Positions 24,606 to 34,144 of a DNA stretch of 64,000 nucleotides are shown piece after piece (within the stretch, counting starts at the first letter, position 1; every line of letters starts with the position of its first letter). The position numbers and the translations under genes were made by a program. Location of the stretch: positions 1 to 64,000 of the forward strand of contig JAYRRR010000071.1 in NCBI GenBank assembly GCA_041910015.1, read 5' to 3'. Source of the DNA: RPQJ01 sp041910015 (GTDB lineage: Bacteria; Pseudomonadota; Gammaproteobacteria; Steroidobacterales; Steroidobacteraceae). The notes beneath the pieces were generated by a model. The model was not told the DNA's origin. It made no database searches and saw nothing but the letters and a program-made list of their open reading frames with translations.

Positions 24606-25966
24606 GACACGCCGCCCTGTTCCGCCGCGGCCAGCTGTCGCTGCAGGTAGTCGCGCACGATGCCCACGGCTTCGTCCGGCAGCAGCAGTCGCTCCTGCAC
24701 CAGGCGCTCGGCGATGTCCGCCACCGAGCGGCGACCGTCGACCAGCGAGGCCACGTAGCCCTCGATGCGCAGCGCGAGCGTCCTGTGCTCGAGCGCCGCC
24801 GACAGCGGCACCGGCCGACGCGGATCCTCGAACCACGGGTCGCCCGGCGATCGCACCGGGCCCGCTTTCGCGAGCTTCGTCACGGCGAAGGTCACGACGT
24901 CCTCGTGACGCGCGTGCCGGCTCGCGGGCGAAACGAGGTAGGGAACGCGGCGCTCGTGGAACGCGGGCTGCTCGAACCCCGCCGCACGCACGACTTCGCC
25001 CACTTCGGTGCCGGAATAGGCCTGCGCCGGATCGACCCGCTCGAAGAACAGCGTGCCCGTGCAGATCCAGACGCCACCGGGACGCAACAGCCGGTTGACG
25101 ACCGCCGCCAGCGCTTCGAGATCGGCGTCGATGACGTCGACCAGCCAGGGCGTGACGACGCTGTCGAAGGACGCCGGTGCAAACGGCGGTTGGCGCGCGT
25201 CCGCGAACACGACCCGCAGGCCCGGCCGCGCAGCCCGCGGCGCCGCGAGCGTACGCCGCACCGCGAACGACTCGAGATCGCGCGGCGCCAGCGGGAACTC
25301 GTGGAGTTCCAGCGACTCGCCGGCGAACATGCGTTGCGCCACGAGCAGCAACAGCGGGTTGATGTCCGCCGCGACGGTCAGGCCCGGCCCGAGCAGCTCG
25401 TGCACGTCGTAGGCCAGCCGGCCGGCACCGGCGCCCAGCACGAGCGTGCGCCCCGGCGTTCGGGCGTCGAACGCCGCCCGCACCATTTCGAGCGATGCCG
25501 CGTTCTCCTGTCCGCCCCAGCACCAGTCGCGGTGCACGTTCGCGTAATAGGCCAGCGGATTGAGGCTCGCCGTCTGCGCGGGGGCCAGCCCCTGATAGGT
25601 CGCCGGATTCGACGTGACGGGATCGCCGAGCAGAGGCTGCAACAGCTCGCCGAGCTGCCGGGCATGGTCGTCGCAGGCGCGCGCGAGCAATTGGAGACGG
25701 CGGCGGGTGCTCGCGCGGCTGACGGCCGGCAGCAGTCTCGCGGCGTACTGCTGCGATTGCTGGCGCAGGCGTGCGAGCGCGGCACGAGCCCGGCCTCGCC
25801 ATTCGGACAGCGACAGTTGCGGCCTCGGCAACAGCCACGGGATGCCCGCGAGGTCGGGATAGACCTCGTCGCAGCGACCGCACGCCACCGGCGACGCGGA
25901 CAAGACGCCGCCGCATCGCGGACAGCGCAAGTCGAGTGCGGGGGCCGGTACGGTTGCGGTGCTCAA
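24602..25966 (-). CDS. Zinc-ribbon SAM methyltransferase with PqqD-like tail
   Basis: A 454-residue protein. An N-terminal zinc ribbon (CPRCGG and CGRCDEVYP) is followed by a long helical region. The Rossmann methyltransferase has motif I VLGAGAGRLAYDVHELLG near residue 196 and a later LLRPGGVWICTGTLFF. The C-terminal 75 residues (about 380-454) resemble PqqD-like carrier-binding domains (VDGRRSVADIAERLVQE). The substrate is unknown. Start is TTG at 25966, next to GAGG; no better start is seen. Coupling to apbE by a 4-bp overlap suggests a role in maturing an exported redox protein (inference). Confidence 0.75.
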   Translation of the reverse strand: MSTATVPAPALDLRCPRCGGVLSASPVACGRCDEVYPDLAGIPWLLPRPQLSLSEWRGRARAALARLRQQSQQYAARLLPAVSRASTRRRLQLLARACDDHARQLGELLQPLLGDPVTSNPATYQGLAPAQTASLNPLAYYANVHRDWCWGGQENAASLEMVRAAFDARTPGRTLVLGAGAGRLAYDVHELLGPGLTVAADINPLLLLVAQRMFAGESLELHEFPLAPRDLESFAVRRTLAAPRAARPGLRVVFADARQPPFAPASFDSVVTPWLVDVIDADLEALAAVVNRLLRPGGVWICTGTLFFERVDPAQAYSGTEVGEVVRAAGFEQPAFHERRVPYLVSPASRHARHEDVVTFAVTKLAKAGPVRSPGDPWFEDPRRPVPLSAALEHRTLALRIEGYVASLVDGRRSVADIAERLVQERLLLPDEAVGIVRDYLQRQLAAAEQGGVS

Positions 25967-25976
25967 CGCCTCAAGA

Positions 25977-27611
25977 TTAACCGATCCGGCCGCTCACGAT
26001 CGCGTCGAAGGCGATCAGGCTGTCCTGCAGCGTCGCGTTGCCGAGCCCGTGCCGCGGGAACTTCGCCGCGAACTGCCCCTGCTCGCCGTGCAGCGCCATG
26101 TAGTTCAGCACGACGGTCTCGACGAGCAGGTTGACGTTGCTCGCGGCCGGAGTCGACGCCGTTTCGACCGACGCGTCGGCGCGGAAGTAGCCGATCTGCT
26201 GGTGACGCGCGGCGCCGCCGGCGCCGGACGTGAGCAGGTTCGGCCGGCCGCGGGGGTTGTACACCAGGAAGAACGACGCCGCCGTGGTCTGGTTGTCGCT
26301 CGTCCAGTCGAACTTGCCGCGACCGTCGACGCTGTTGTCGACCTGTCCGGCCGCAGAGACCGAGCCGTCCGAGAACACGTAGAGCATCAGCGGCAGGCCG
26401 CGTCGTGCCGCGTATTCGAGGCAGGCTCCCATGCAGCGGCCCGCTCGCAGGTCGCGCAGCTCCGCGCTCGCCCGCCCCTGGCCGTGATAGTCGTAGCCGC
26501 CCATGGTGATCGTGCCGGCACCGGCGTAGCCGGAGAGCACCATCTTCATCACGGCGGCGGTCTTGCGGAACTCGTCGTCGCCGTCGTACTCGGCTCGGCT
26601 GAAGATGCCGCCGGCCCCGACGATGTCCGGATCGAGATCGGGGTTCAGGCTCGACGGATCGCCGTAACGGTCGACGACGTCGGCGGCCTTGACGTAGCCG
26701 CAGCTCACGAGCTCGCGCACGACCTCGTTGCGCGTGACCGTGCCCTGCTTCGGGTCGATCCACGGCTGCTTCGGGTCGACGACGGCGAGCTTGCGGTCGC
26801 TGATGCGCTGGATCGCTTCCATGACGGCCACGGTGTCGTCGATGCTGAGCAGCGTCGCGAGCTGGCCGGTGTCGACGAGACCGGTCACGTCGCTCGCACG
26901 ATCGACCTTGGTCGGCCGCACCGACAGGTCGACCATGGCGGCGGGCGCCACCGAGTTGCCGCCCGAGTCGGAGGCACGCGATCCGACCAGGGTCGCGAGC
27001 GAGCCGTCGGCGCCGGCCTGGTGGATGCCGTACATCGGGTTGTGCGGGTTGTTGCCCGTGTCGTTCTCCGACCGCGCCGCGATCACGGCGCCGTTGATCG
27101 CCGCCGCGGTCGCCGGTGCGACGCGGTCGAGGATGCCGCGCAGGAACGCGCTGTCGCTGTGGAACGCGAGGCCGAGCCGCGTGTCGGTGAAGCTCGTGCC
27201 CGTGGTGGCATTGGTCATCGAGGGCAGCATGTCGCCCGGCAGCCCCAGCTTGGCGTAGCCCGCCGTCGACAGGAAGTCGAGCTGTCCGCCCGCGCCGCCA
27301 ATCAGCACGTTCGAGCCGACCATGTTGGCGCCGCCGGCAAGGTCGATGGCGATGAACGGGATCTTGCCCGCGCCCTCCACGTCGATGCCGCAGGACGCCT
27401 TGAGCGCCTGCAGGTCCGACGACAGCGCCGCCTGCGCCGCACGCGCGTTGGCGAAGAGGCCGAAGACGCTCGGCGCCACGACCGTGGCGAGTCCGGAACC
27501 GAGTCCCTGCGCGATGAAGTCACGCCGCGTGACCGGCCGCTTGTGGGCGAGCCCGTGACGGATCGGCTCGTCCGGTCGCAGCGTCCGCGGGGCCTGGTTG
27601 CGTATGAGCAT
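25977..27611 (-). CDS. Tat-exported protein of the LamG/cytochrome cluster
   Basis: A 544-residue protein with a twin-arginine signal (TRRDFIAQGLGSGLATVVAP near residue 27). The mature part contains KIPFIAIDLAGGANMVGSN, ITMGGYDYHGQGRASAELRD and PLMLYVFSDGSVS. These recall DUF1501-type exported proteins, which are related to the alkaline-phosphatase/sulfatase fold, but metal ligands cannot be assigned. ATG at 27611 has GGGAG upstream; a GTG at 27641 overlapping the preceding stop is an alternative. It is third in a unit with two c-heme proteins, and so probably part of the same exported complex. Confidence 0.7.
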   Translation of the reverse strand: MLIRNQAPRTLRPDEPIRHGLAHKRPVTRRDFIAQGLGSGLATVVAPSVFGLFANARAAQAALSSDLQALKASCGIDVEGAGKIPFIAIDLAGGANMVGSNVLIGGAGGQLDFLSTAGYAKLGLPGDMLPSMTNATTGTSFTDTRLGLAFHSDSAFLRGILDRVAPATAAAINGAVIAARSENDTGNNPHNPMYGIHQAGADGSLATLVGSRASDSGGNSVAPAAMVDLSVRPTKVDRASDVTGLVDTGQLATLLSIDDTVAVMEAIQRISDRKLAVVDPKQPWIDPKQGTVTRNEVVRELVSCGYVKAADVVDRYGDPSSLNPDLDPDIVGAGGIFSRAEYDGDDEFRKTAAVMKMVLSGYAGAGTITMGGYDYHGQGRASAELRDLRAGRCMGACLEYAARRGLPLMLYVFSDGSVSAAGQVDNSVDGRGKFDWTSDNQTTAASFFLVYNPRGRPNLLTSGAGGAARHQQIGYFRADASVETASTPAASNVNLLVETVVLNYMALHGEQGQFAAKFPRHGLGNATLQDSLIAFDAIVSGRIG

Positions 27612-27637
27612 GCTGATTCGTCTCCCTGCCCTGCGCG

Positions 27638-30091
27638 TCACTGGATCAGCGTCGCCGCGCTGCCGAGCAGTGCGGCGCAGCTCGCCTTGACGATGGTCTC
27701 CGTGCGATCCGCGGAGCAGCTCCCGCCGCAGGCGGCCAGTCGCGTGATCAGCGCATCGAGGTCGCTGCGCACACCGGCGGCGTTCGGCTCCGTGGCGACG
27801 CCGGTCCGCAGCATGCGGCTCACGAGCGAGTCGAGCACGATGCCGCGGCCGGCCGGTGCGAAGGCGGTCCCGGGCGCCGCCGCGAAGTCGAAGCCCGGGA
27901 AGTATTGCGCGCGGGCCGACGGGTTCTCGACGAGCGCGTTGCAGTACTGGATCGAGAGCTGCGCCACCGCGACCGGGTGCGCCGACACGAACGTGTCGAC
28001 CATCTCGAGGCTCGGCAGCGACTGCCTGATGCTCGCGTAGGTCGACGCGACGTCCGGGGCCGTCGTGTCGATGCCGGTCAGCTCCGACATCGTCGCGTTG
28101 AGCTCGTCGAACACACGCAGGCCGATGTCGGCCGGACGCGGCACGTCGGGCGGCGGGGCCGGCGCCAGCGGCACCGGCGCGAGCCGCACGTTGCGGTGAC
28201 TGCCGAGGACGTCGAACGTCAGGAAGAACTCGTCGCCGTCCGGTCCCTTCTCGAGCGCGATGACGGTGCCGATCGTGGCGAGCGGCTGGCCGAGCGGCCC
28301 GTACTGCGAATCGGTGATCGTCGTGTCGAGGTTCAGGTAGGCCTGGCCGACCGCGACCTCGTTGCCGTTCAGGCCGATGCGCATGCCGGCAACCGGAATC
28401 GAGCCCGGGCGCGCGTTCGAGTCGAGACTGATGAACGTCGGCTTCGCGAACAGGTAGCTGTAGGAGTCGAACTGGCTCACCTCGAGCAGGATGTACGCCT
28501 CGGGCACGTTGACGAGGTGGCTCACCGAGAACAGCAGGTAGTACTTCTCGCCGACGCCGGCCTGGAAGTTCGTCTGGATCTGCTGGTCGGTCAGCGCGCG
28601 GTTGTGGACTGCGACGAGGCGGAAGACGCCCTGGAACTGCCGGTCACCCGACACCTCGTTGCCGAGCACGAAGGCGAACGTGTCGTCCCAGTCGCTGATC
28701 GTGCCGCCCGCGGCGGAATCGGCGTCGCCCGTGTACTCGCCGTTGACGTAGACGCGCCGTCCGCGCACGGGGTCGAACGTCGCGACGACGTGCTGCAGCG
28801 TGGCCTGCAGGTCCTCGTCGGCCGCCGCGGTCGTGAGCTTCGGGTCGCCGTTCTGGTCCGTCCGGTTCGAGCGGTTGTAGAAGTCGTAGCTGTAGAGGGT
28901 CTGGCCCAGCATGAAGTTGCGCGTGGTCGTGCCGCCCGAGTAGGAGACGATGCGCGCGTCCTCCTGCGCGACGTTGCCGGGCGCAACCCAGGCCTCGATC
29001 GAGTATTCGCCGGTGGCCTGGATCAGGTCGCGCAGCTTGCGGCTCGCCGTGGTCGAGCCCTGCGCCTTGCCGCTGCGCACGTTGATGCCCCAGCCGCCGA
29101 CCCACTGCACGTCGCCGGAAAGGTTCAGGTTGAGCGCCGGCTCCACGCCGCTCGTGTCGTAGACGACGCTGCCGCGGCCGGTCTTGAACTCCCACAGCGC
29201 GATCTGGTTCGCCGCGTAGCGATTGCCGCCGCTCGCGACGATGCCGTCGGGCAGCCTGAGCGCCTTCGAGTAGACGAGCGACGGGTCGAGCTGCGTCGGC
29301 GGCACCTGGCCCGCGAACGACGCGATCGCGCTTTCCATGGTCGCCGCGTTGCTCGCGCAGTCGCCCCAGCAGTTGTGGAACTCGGAGCGCAGCCGCACGA
29401 CGAGCCGCGACAGCGACGGCTGGTCGAGGTTGATCTTGGTCTTGACCGACGCATAGGCCTCGTCGACGTCGCTCGAGGCGAAGAACGGCGATTGCGAGGC
29501 TGCGGCCGTCGACGTATGGCAGCGCGAGCAGTACTGTTCGAGCAGCGGATGGACCGTCGAGGCGAACAGCGCCGGCGAGACCGGGAAGCCCTTGCTGGCT
29601 CCGGGGTCCCTGATGACGGGCGCCTTGAGCACGACGCCGGTCACGCCACCGGCGGTCGCGCCCGCCCAGGCGGAGATCCACGTCGTCAGGATGTCGGCGC
29701 AGGCATCGTTGCTCGCGAGCCAGCAGTTGTGGCCTCCGGCCACCTTCTGCACCAGCCGCGAGTCGCGCGGCGAGGCCAGATCGACGATCGTGTTCGCGGC
29801 GGCATAGGCGAGGTTGACGTCGTCCTGGCGCACGAACTGCGGCGACTGTTCGCCGGCGACGTGGCACTGGCCGCAGCGGTTCGAGGCCTTGAGGTTGTCC
29901 CAGACGTTGATCTTGAACGCCTGCACGTCGGCCGTCGCCGGCGCCGGCCCGCCGTACGCCGCCGGCGTGCCGCCCGACGTGGCGGGGTTCTCGACGGTCT
30001 TGGCGCCACCGCCACAGGCGACGAGCGCGAAAGCGAGCGCCGCGACCGCGAGCGCGCGCAGCGAAGCAGTGCGGGCTTTGCCGATGTCCAT
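27638..30091 (-). CDS. LamG-domain lipoprotein with two c-heme motifs
   Basis: An 817-residue lipoprotein (lipobox LVAC, Cys26). Two CxxCH motifs, CGQCH at 73-77 and CSRCH at 188-192, predict covalent c-type hemes. A concanavalin-like LamG domain follows (roughly 295-510, with IQATGEYSIEAWVAPGNVAQ and YVNGEYTGDADSAAGGT), then a beta-rich part and a helical C-terminus. LamG domains bind sugars or proteins, so this may be a surface electron-transfer or adhesion protein. ATG at 30091 has GAGGTG upstream. Neighbours are another c-heme protein and a Tat-exported protein. Confidence 0.8.
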   Translation of the reverse strand: MDIGKARTASLRALAVAALAFALVACGGGAKTVENPATSGGTPAAYGGPAPATADVQAFKINVWDNLKASNRCGQCHVAGEQSPQFVRQDDVNLAYAAANTIVDLASPRDSRLVQKVAGGHNCWLASNDACADILTTWISAWAGATAGGVTGVVLKAPVIRDPGASKGFPVSPALFASTVHPLLEQYCSRCHTSTAAASQSPFFASSDVDEAYASVKTKINLDQPSLSRLVVRLRSEFHNCWGDCASNAATMESAIASFAGQVPPTQLDPSLVYSKALRLPDGIVASGGNRYAANQIALWEFKTGRGSVVYDTSGVEPALNLNLSGDVQWVGGWGINVRSGKAQGSTTASRKLRDLIQATGEYSIEAWVAPGNVAQEDARIVSYSGGTTTRNFMLGQTLYSYDFYNRSNRTDQNGDPKLTTAAADEDLQATLQHVVATFDPVRGRRVYVNGEYTGDADSAAGGTISDWDDTFAFVLGNEVSGDRQFQGVFRLVAVHNRALTDQQIQTNFQAGVGEKYYLLFSVSHLVNVPEAYILLEVSQFDSYSYLFAKPTFISLDSNARPGSIPVAGMRIGLNGNEVAVGQAYLNLDTTITDSQYGPLGQPLATIGTVIALEKGPDGDEFFLTFDVLGSHRNVRLAPVPLAPAPPPDVPRPADIGLRVFDELNATMSELTGIDTTAPDVASTYASIRQSLPSLEMVDTFVSAHPVAVAQLSIQYCNALVENPSARAQYFPGFDFAAAPGTAFAPAGRGIVLDSLVSRMLRTGVATEPNAAGVRSDLDALITRLAACGGSCSADRTETIVKASCAALLGSAATLIQ

Positions 30092-30101
30092 GTGCGCCAC
30101 C

Positions 30102-31289
30102 TCAGTCGCCCATGCAATACGCGGCGGCTTCGGCGAACACCTGCTTCAGCCTGTAGCCGTTGGCCTTGAAACTCGCCGTCATCGTCTGCACCCGCGCGCG
30201 GTCCTGAGCGTCGCTCGGCGCGCGGAAGCAGACGTTGCGGAACACCTTCTGCACCTGGCACGACGCGAAAGCGTCGCTGCGCGCGAGCTCGCGGCCGAGC
30301 GACTTGGCGCCGACGCCCTTGCCGGGCAGCGAGGCGTCCCAGCCGAGCAGCGAATTGCGACCCGTGCGCCAGTAGTTGTCCCAGTGGTCGTCGGGCGTCG
30401 AGTAACCCGCCGGGAACGAATCCTTGTTGTTGAAGTACTTGGGCCGGACGACACCGCTGGTGTACAGAAGGCGCCCGCCGGCCGTGTCGAAGTCGTAATA
30501 GGCGAACGCCTGCGTCATCGGGTCCATGCCCGTGTGGCAACCGATGCAGTTGTTGAGGAACACGCGGCTGTCGCCGCCGGGGCTGCGGCTCACGTCCTGG
30601 CGGATGCGGTCCGACGACAGCGTCGGGTCCTGCACCTGCTCGAGGTCGGTGCAGAGGTGGTTCAGCAGCGTGTAGCGGAACATCGCGCGGTTGGTGCCGG
30701 CCGTGAAGAAGGCCTGCGCCGCGGCGCGCGAGGTGATGACGCCCGCCGTCGCGTCGGCCGGGGTGCCGTAGGCGGCGGACTGCGTCGTCGCCACGAGGTC
30801 GTCCTCGAGGTTGACGCCGCGCGACTCGAGCGCCGCGTAGTGGTCGTTGTTCGAGGTCGAGACCGCCGGCAGGCCGGCACTGGCGCGGCCGACGTACAGG
30901 ATGTCGTCGTAGAGGACGCGATCGAACGCCACGTCGTCGCGCACCATGCCGATCACCGTGGCGACGTAGTCGTTGAGCGGCGCGAACACCGTCTGGTCGC
31001 GGTTCGTCCACGGCATCGCGAAGTTCTTCAGCGTCACGTCGTAGAAGGCGCGGTGCTGCATGGCCTTGAGCGCGGCGTCGGTCGCGCGTCCCGCGGCGAT
31101 GTCGCCGGACATGGAGGTGAGCACCGCCTCGGTCGGCGGCACTCCGGCGAGCCGGTCGTGCATGCGCTTCGCCTGCGAGCGGGCGTCGCCGAACGCGGCA
31201 CCTGCCTGCAGCAGGCCGAGCACGCCGAGTGCCACGACGACGCATCGTCCCGCCCCGGTGCGGCGTTCACTCGAACCCGACGTGTGCAT
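30102..31289 (-). CDS. Exported mono-heme c-type protein
   Basis: A 395-residue protein with a signal peptide (about 14-33). It has one CxxCH motif, CIGCH at 248-252, followed by TGMDPMTQAFAYYDFD, which recalls the cytochrome-like DUF1585/DUF1588 proteins where GCH-x-x-xDP is conserved. No other domain is recognised. ATG at 31289 has GGAGGAAGG upstream. It heads the minus-strand unit c-heme protein, LamG lipoprotein, Tat protein, methyltransferase, ApbE, and diverges from the HzsA-like gene. Confidence 0.75.
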   Translation of the reverse strand: MHTSGSSERRTGAGRCVVVALGVLGLLQAGAAFGDARSQAKRMHDRLAGVPPTEAVLTSMSGDIAAGRATDAALKAMQHRAFYDVTLKNFAMPWTNRDQTVFAPLNDYVATVIGMVRDDVAFDRVLYDDILYVGRASAGLPAVSTSNNDHYAALESRGVNLEDDLVATTQSAAYGTPADATAGVITSRAAAQAFFTAGTNRAMFRYTLLNHLCTDLEQVQDPTLSSDRIRQDVSRSPGGDSRVFLNNCIGCHTGMDPMTQAFAYYDFDTAGGRLLYTSGVVRPKYFNNKDSFPAGYSTPDDHWDNYWRTGRNSLLGWDASLPGKGVGAKSLGRELARSDAFASCQVQKVFRNVCFRAPSDAQDRARVQTMTASFKANGYRLKQVFAEAAAYCMGD

Positions 31290-31370
31290 GCACCCTTCCT
31301 CCCGGCGCGACGCCGCCGTGGCGACGGAATCTGCTGAACGCGCGACGAAGCGCCAAGCGCCGTTCCCGTT

Positions 31371-31388
31371 TGTGAGAGGCGGCTCACA
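31371..31388. promoter_or_regulatory. Inverted repeat in the divergent redox-cluster promoter
   Basis: TGTGA and TCACA flank eight bases in the 190-bp gap between the divergent genes at 31289 and 31480. The half-sites are those of CRP/FNR-family regulators, but the usual spacer is six, not eight. It may be an operator for one or both transcripts. Confidence 0.3.
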
Positions 31389-31479
31389 CAACGGATGCGT
31401 GACAACGAAGCCCGGGCTTGGTTATGCGAGAAACTCCGCTCGCGGCGTCCGGAGGCGGTCGCCACTTCGAGGATCAACG

Positions 31480-34134
31480 ATGCGCGCACGCACCGCGGCC
31501 GCGGGCCACCGGCCCGGCATCCGGCCGACACGTCTCGTCCTGCTGCTCGCTCTTGCGGTGGCGGCGGCCGGCTGCACGAGCGGCGAGGGCGGCAGTGCCG
31601 GACCCGCGGGCGGGCAGTCGCCGGATCCCGTCGTGCTCGACTTCCCGATCGCCTACGTCAAGCGTGCCGTGCCCGAGGCGGACGACCTGCAACAGGACGT
31701 GCGCGACCTGCTCGCCTACCATCCGGGCGGCGACCTCTGGGTGCGCGACCGCGCGTCGCCCTCCTCGTCCGAGCGCAACGTCACCGCCGGGGTCACGAAG
31801 GGTCTCGGCGACGTGCGGGACGTCGAACCGTCGTTCGACGGCCGCAAGCTCGTCTTCGCGCTGCACGAGCCGGAGATCGAGGACGCCGACCCCGAAGACC
31901 AGCCGACCTGGGACATCTGGGAATACGACGTCGCGTCGCAGGACCTGCGCCGCGTCATCGGCTCGGACACGGTTGCGCACGAAGGCGACGACGTCGCGCC
32001 GCACTACCTGCCGGACGGCCGCATCGTCTTTTCGTCGACGCGGCAGCGACAGTCCCGAGCCATCCTGCTCGACGAGGGCAAGCCGCAGTTCGCCGCGCTG
32101 GTCGAGAACGGCGACGACCCCGCGTTCGTGCTGCACGTCATGGGCGCGGACGGGTCCGACATCCACCAGGTGTCGTTCAACCAGAGCCACGACCTCGACC
32201 CCGCCGTGCTCGACGACGGCCGCATCGTCTTCAGCCGCTGGGACCACGCGGCCGGTCACGACGAGATCAGCCTGTACGCGATGCGTCCCGACGGCGCCGA
32301 CCTGCAGTTGCTCTACGGCGCCCGCAGCCACGACACGGGCACGGACGGCCAGGAAGTGCACTTCCTCGACCCGCGTCCGATGGCCAGCGGCAAGCTGCTC
32401 GTGCGCGTCCAGCCGTTCGTCGCCCCGGAACTCGGCGGCCAGTTGCTCGAGATCGACACGTCGAACTACGTCGAGAACACGCAGCCGACGCTGCCGAACC
32501 GCGGCTCGCTCGCCGGCCCGGCCCAGCTCGCCGCCACGATCAACGACGTGCGGACGGTCGAGGGCCCGTCGCCCGGCGGACGCTACGGCTCCGCGTTCCC
32601 GTTGCGCGACGGCACGTCGCGCATCCTCGTCACCTGGTCGCAGTGCCGCCTGATCGAGCGGCCGACGGCGACGACACAGCGCGTCGTGCCCTGCACCGAG
32701 GACAGGCTCGCGGCCGGGACGCCGGAGACGGCACCCCCGCTGTACGGCATCTGGATGTACGATCCGGCACAACGGACGCAGTTGCCCGTGGCGGCGCCGG
32801 TCGAGGGCACGCTGTTCACCGAAGTCGTCGCCATGCAGCCGCGCGCGCTGCCGCCGGTGCTGATCGACCGGGTGGCCGGCGTCGACTTCGACGCGCAACT
32901 CGCCAGCGAAGGCGTGGGCATCGTCGACATCCGCAGCGTCTACGACATCGCCGGCACGGACACCGCACCGGGCGGCATCGCCGCGCTGCGCGATCCGGCG
33001 CAGACCGTCGCGGCGCAGCGTCCCGCGCGCTTCGTCCGCATCGAGAAGCCGGTGTCGATTCCCGACGAAGACGTCCGCGATTTCGACGGCAGCGCCTTCG
33101 GCGTCACGCGCGCGTTCGGCATGCGCGAGATCCTCGGCTACGCCCCGGTCGAGCCCGACGGCTCCGTGCGCATCGAGGTTCCCGCGGACCTCGCGTTCGC
33201 CCTCTCGGTGCTCGACGCCGACGGCCGGCGCATCGGCGCACGACACGACAACTGGCTGCAGGTCCGCGCAGGCCAGGAACTGAAATGCAACGGCTGCCAC
33301 GCGAACGACCGCGACGACTCGCACGGGCGGCCGAACCTGTTCGAGGCCGCCAACACCGGCGCCCCGGGCACCGGCGTCCCGTTCCCGAACACGAATCCGG
33401 CGTATTTCGCGGATTTCGGCGAGACGATGGCGCAGGTCCGGGCCCGCATCAGTTGCCAGGACGACTGCGCGGCACTATGGCCCACGACGGCGCTGGTCTA
33501 TGACGACGTCTGGACCGACCCCGTCGCGGCGGGCCGCGCGGCCGATGCGGGCTTCCGCTACGACTACGCCGACCTCGACACACCGATTCCCACCTCGACG
33601 GACTGCGTGACGTCGTGGCGCTCCGGCTGCCGCATCACGATCCACTACGAGCGGCACATCCACCCGCTCTGGAGCAAGCCGCGGCTCACGCTCGCCGCCG
33701 ACGGCACGGTGGCACGCGACGACACCTGCACCTCCTGCCACACGGCTCGCGCAGCGGACGGCACGACCCAGGTGCCCGCGGCGCAACTCGAGTTGACCGA
33801 CGGGGCCTCGGCGGACAATCCGGCGCACTTCCACGCCTACCGCGAACTGCTCGCCACCGACGCCGAGCAGGAGGTCGTGGCCGGCGCGCTGCAGGACCGC
33901 CTCGTGCAGGTCGGCGTCGACCCGGTGACGGGCCAGCCGCAGTACACGACGATCGCGGTCGTGCCGGCGCTCCGCGCCGGGACGGCGGCCGGGTCCGTGA
34001 CCTTCTTCTCATTGTTCGCACCGGGCGGCTCCCATGCGGGGCGACTGACGCCCGCAGAGTTGAAGCTCGTCTCGGAATGGGTGGACATCGGCGCTCAATA
34101 CTTCAACGACCCGTTCGCCGCGCCGGTGCAGTGA
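31480..34134 (+). CDS. HzsA-like lipoprotein with propeller repeats and c-heme motifs
   Basis: An 884-residue lipoprotein (lipobox AAGC, Cys32). TolB/PD40-type repeats are visible (SFDGRKLVFALHEPE, YLPDGRIVFSSTRQ and LDDGRIVFSRWDH), as in a beta-propeller. Two CxxCH motifs, CNGCH at 603-607 and CTSCH at 750-754, predict c-type hemes. A propeller with PD40 repeats followed by heme motifs is the layout of hydrazine synthase alpha-related proteins, which occur widely outside anammox bacteria with unknown roles. ATG at 31480 has AGGA upstream; a longer frame to 31060 lacks support. Confidence 0.8.
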   Translation: MRARTAAAGHRPGIRPTRLVLLLALAVAAAGCTSGEGGSAGPAGGQSPDPVVLDFPIAYVKRAVPEADDLQQDVRDLLAYHPGGDLWVRDRASPSSSERNVTAGVTKGLGDVRDVEPSFDGRKLVFALHEPEIEDADPEDQPTWDIWEYDVASQDLRRVIGSDTVAHEGDDVAPHYLPDGRIVFSSTRQRQSRAILLDEGKPQFAALVENGDDPAFVLHVMGADGSDIHQVSFNQSHDLDPAVLDDGRIVFSRWDHAAGHDEISLYAMRPDGADLQLLYGARSHDTGTDGQEVHFLDPRPMASGKLLVRVQPFVAPELGGQLLEIDTSNYVENTQPTLPNRGSLAGPAQLAATINDVRTVEGPSPGGRYGSAFPLRDGTSRILVTWSQCRLIERPTATTQRVVPCTEDRLAAGTPETAPPLYGIWMYDPAQRTQLPVAAPVEGTLFTEVVAMQPRALPPVLIDRVAGVDFDAQLASEGVGIVDIRSVYDIAGTDTAPGGIAALRDPAQTVAAQRPARFVRIEKPVSIPDEDVRDFDGSAFGVTRAFGMREILGYAPVEPDGSVRIEVPADLAFALSVLDADGRRIGARHDNWLQVRAGQELKCNGCHANDRDDSHGRPNLFEAANTGAPGTGVPFPNTNPAYFADFGETMAQVRARISCQDDCAALWPTTALVYDDVWTDPVAAGRAADAGFRYDYADLDTPIPTSTDCVTSWRSGCRITIHYERHIHPLWSKPRLTLAADGTVARDDTCTSCHTARAADGTTQVPAAQLELTDGASADNPAHFHAYRELLATDAEQEVVAGALQDRLVQVGVDPVTGQPQYTTIAVVPALRAGTAAGSVTFFSLFAPGGSHAGRLTPAELKLVSEWVDIGAQYFNDPFAAPVQ

Positions 34135-34144
34135 GTCCGACCTG

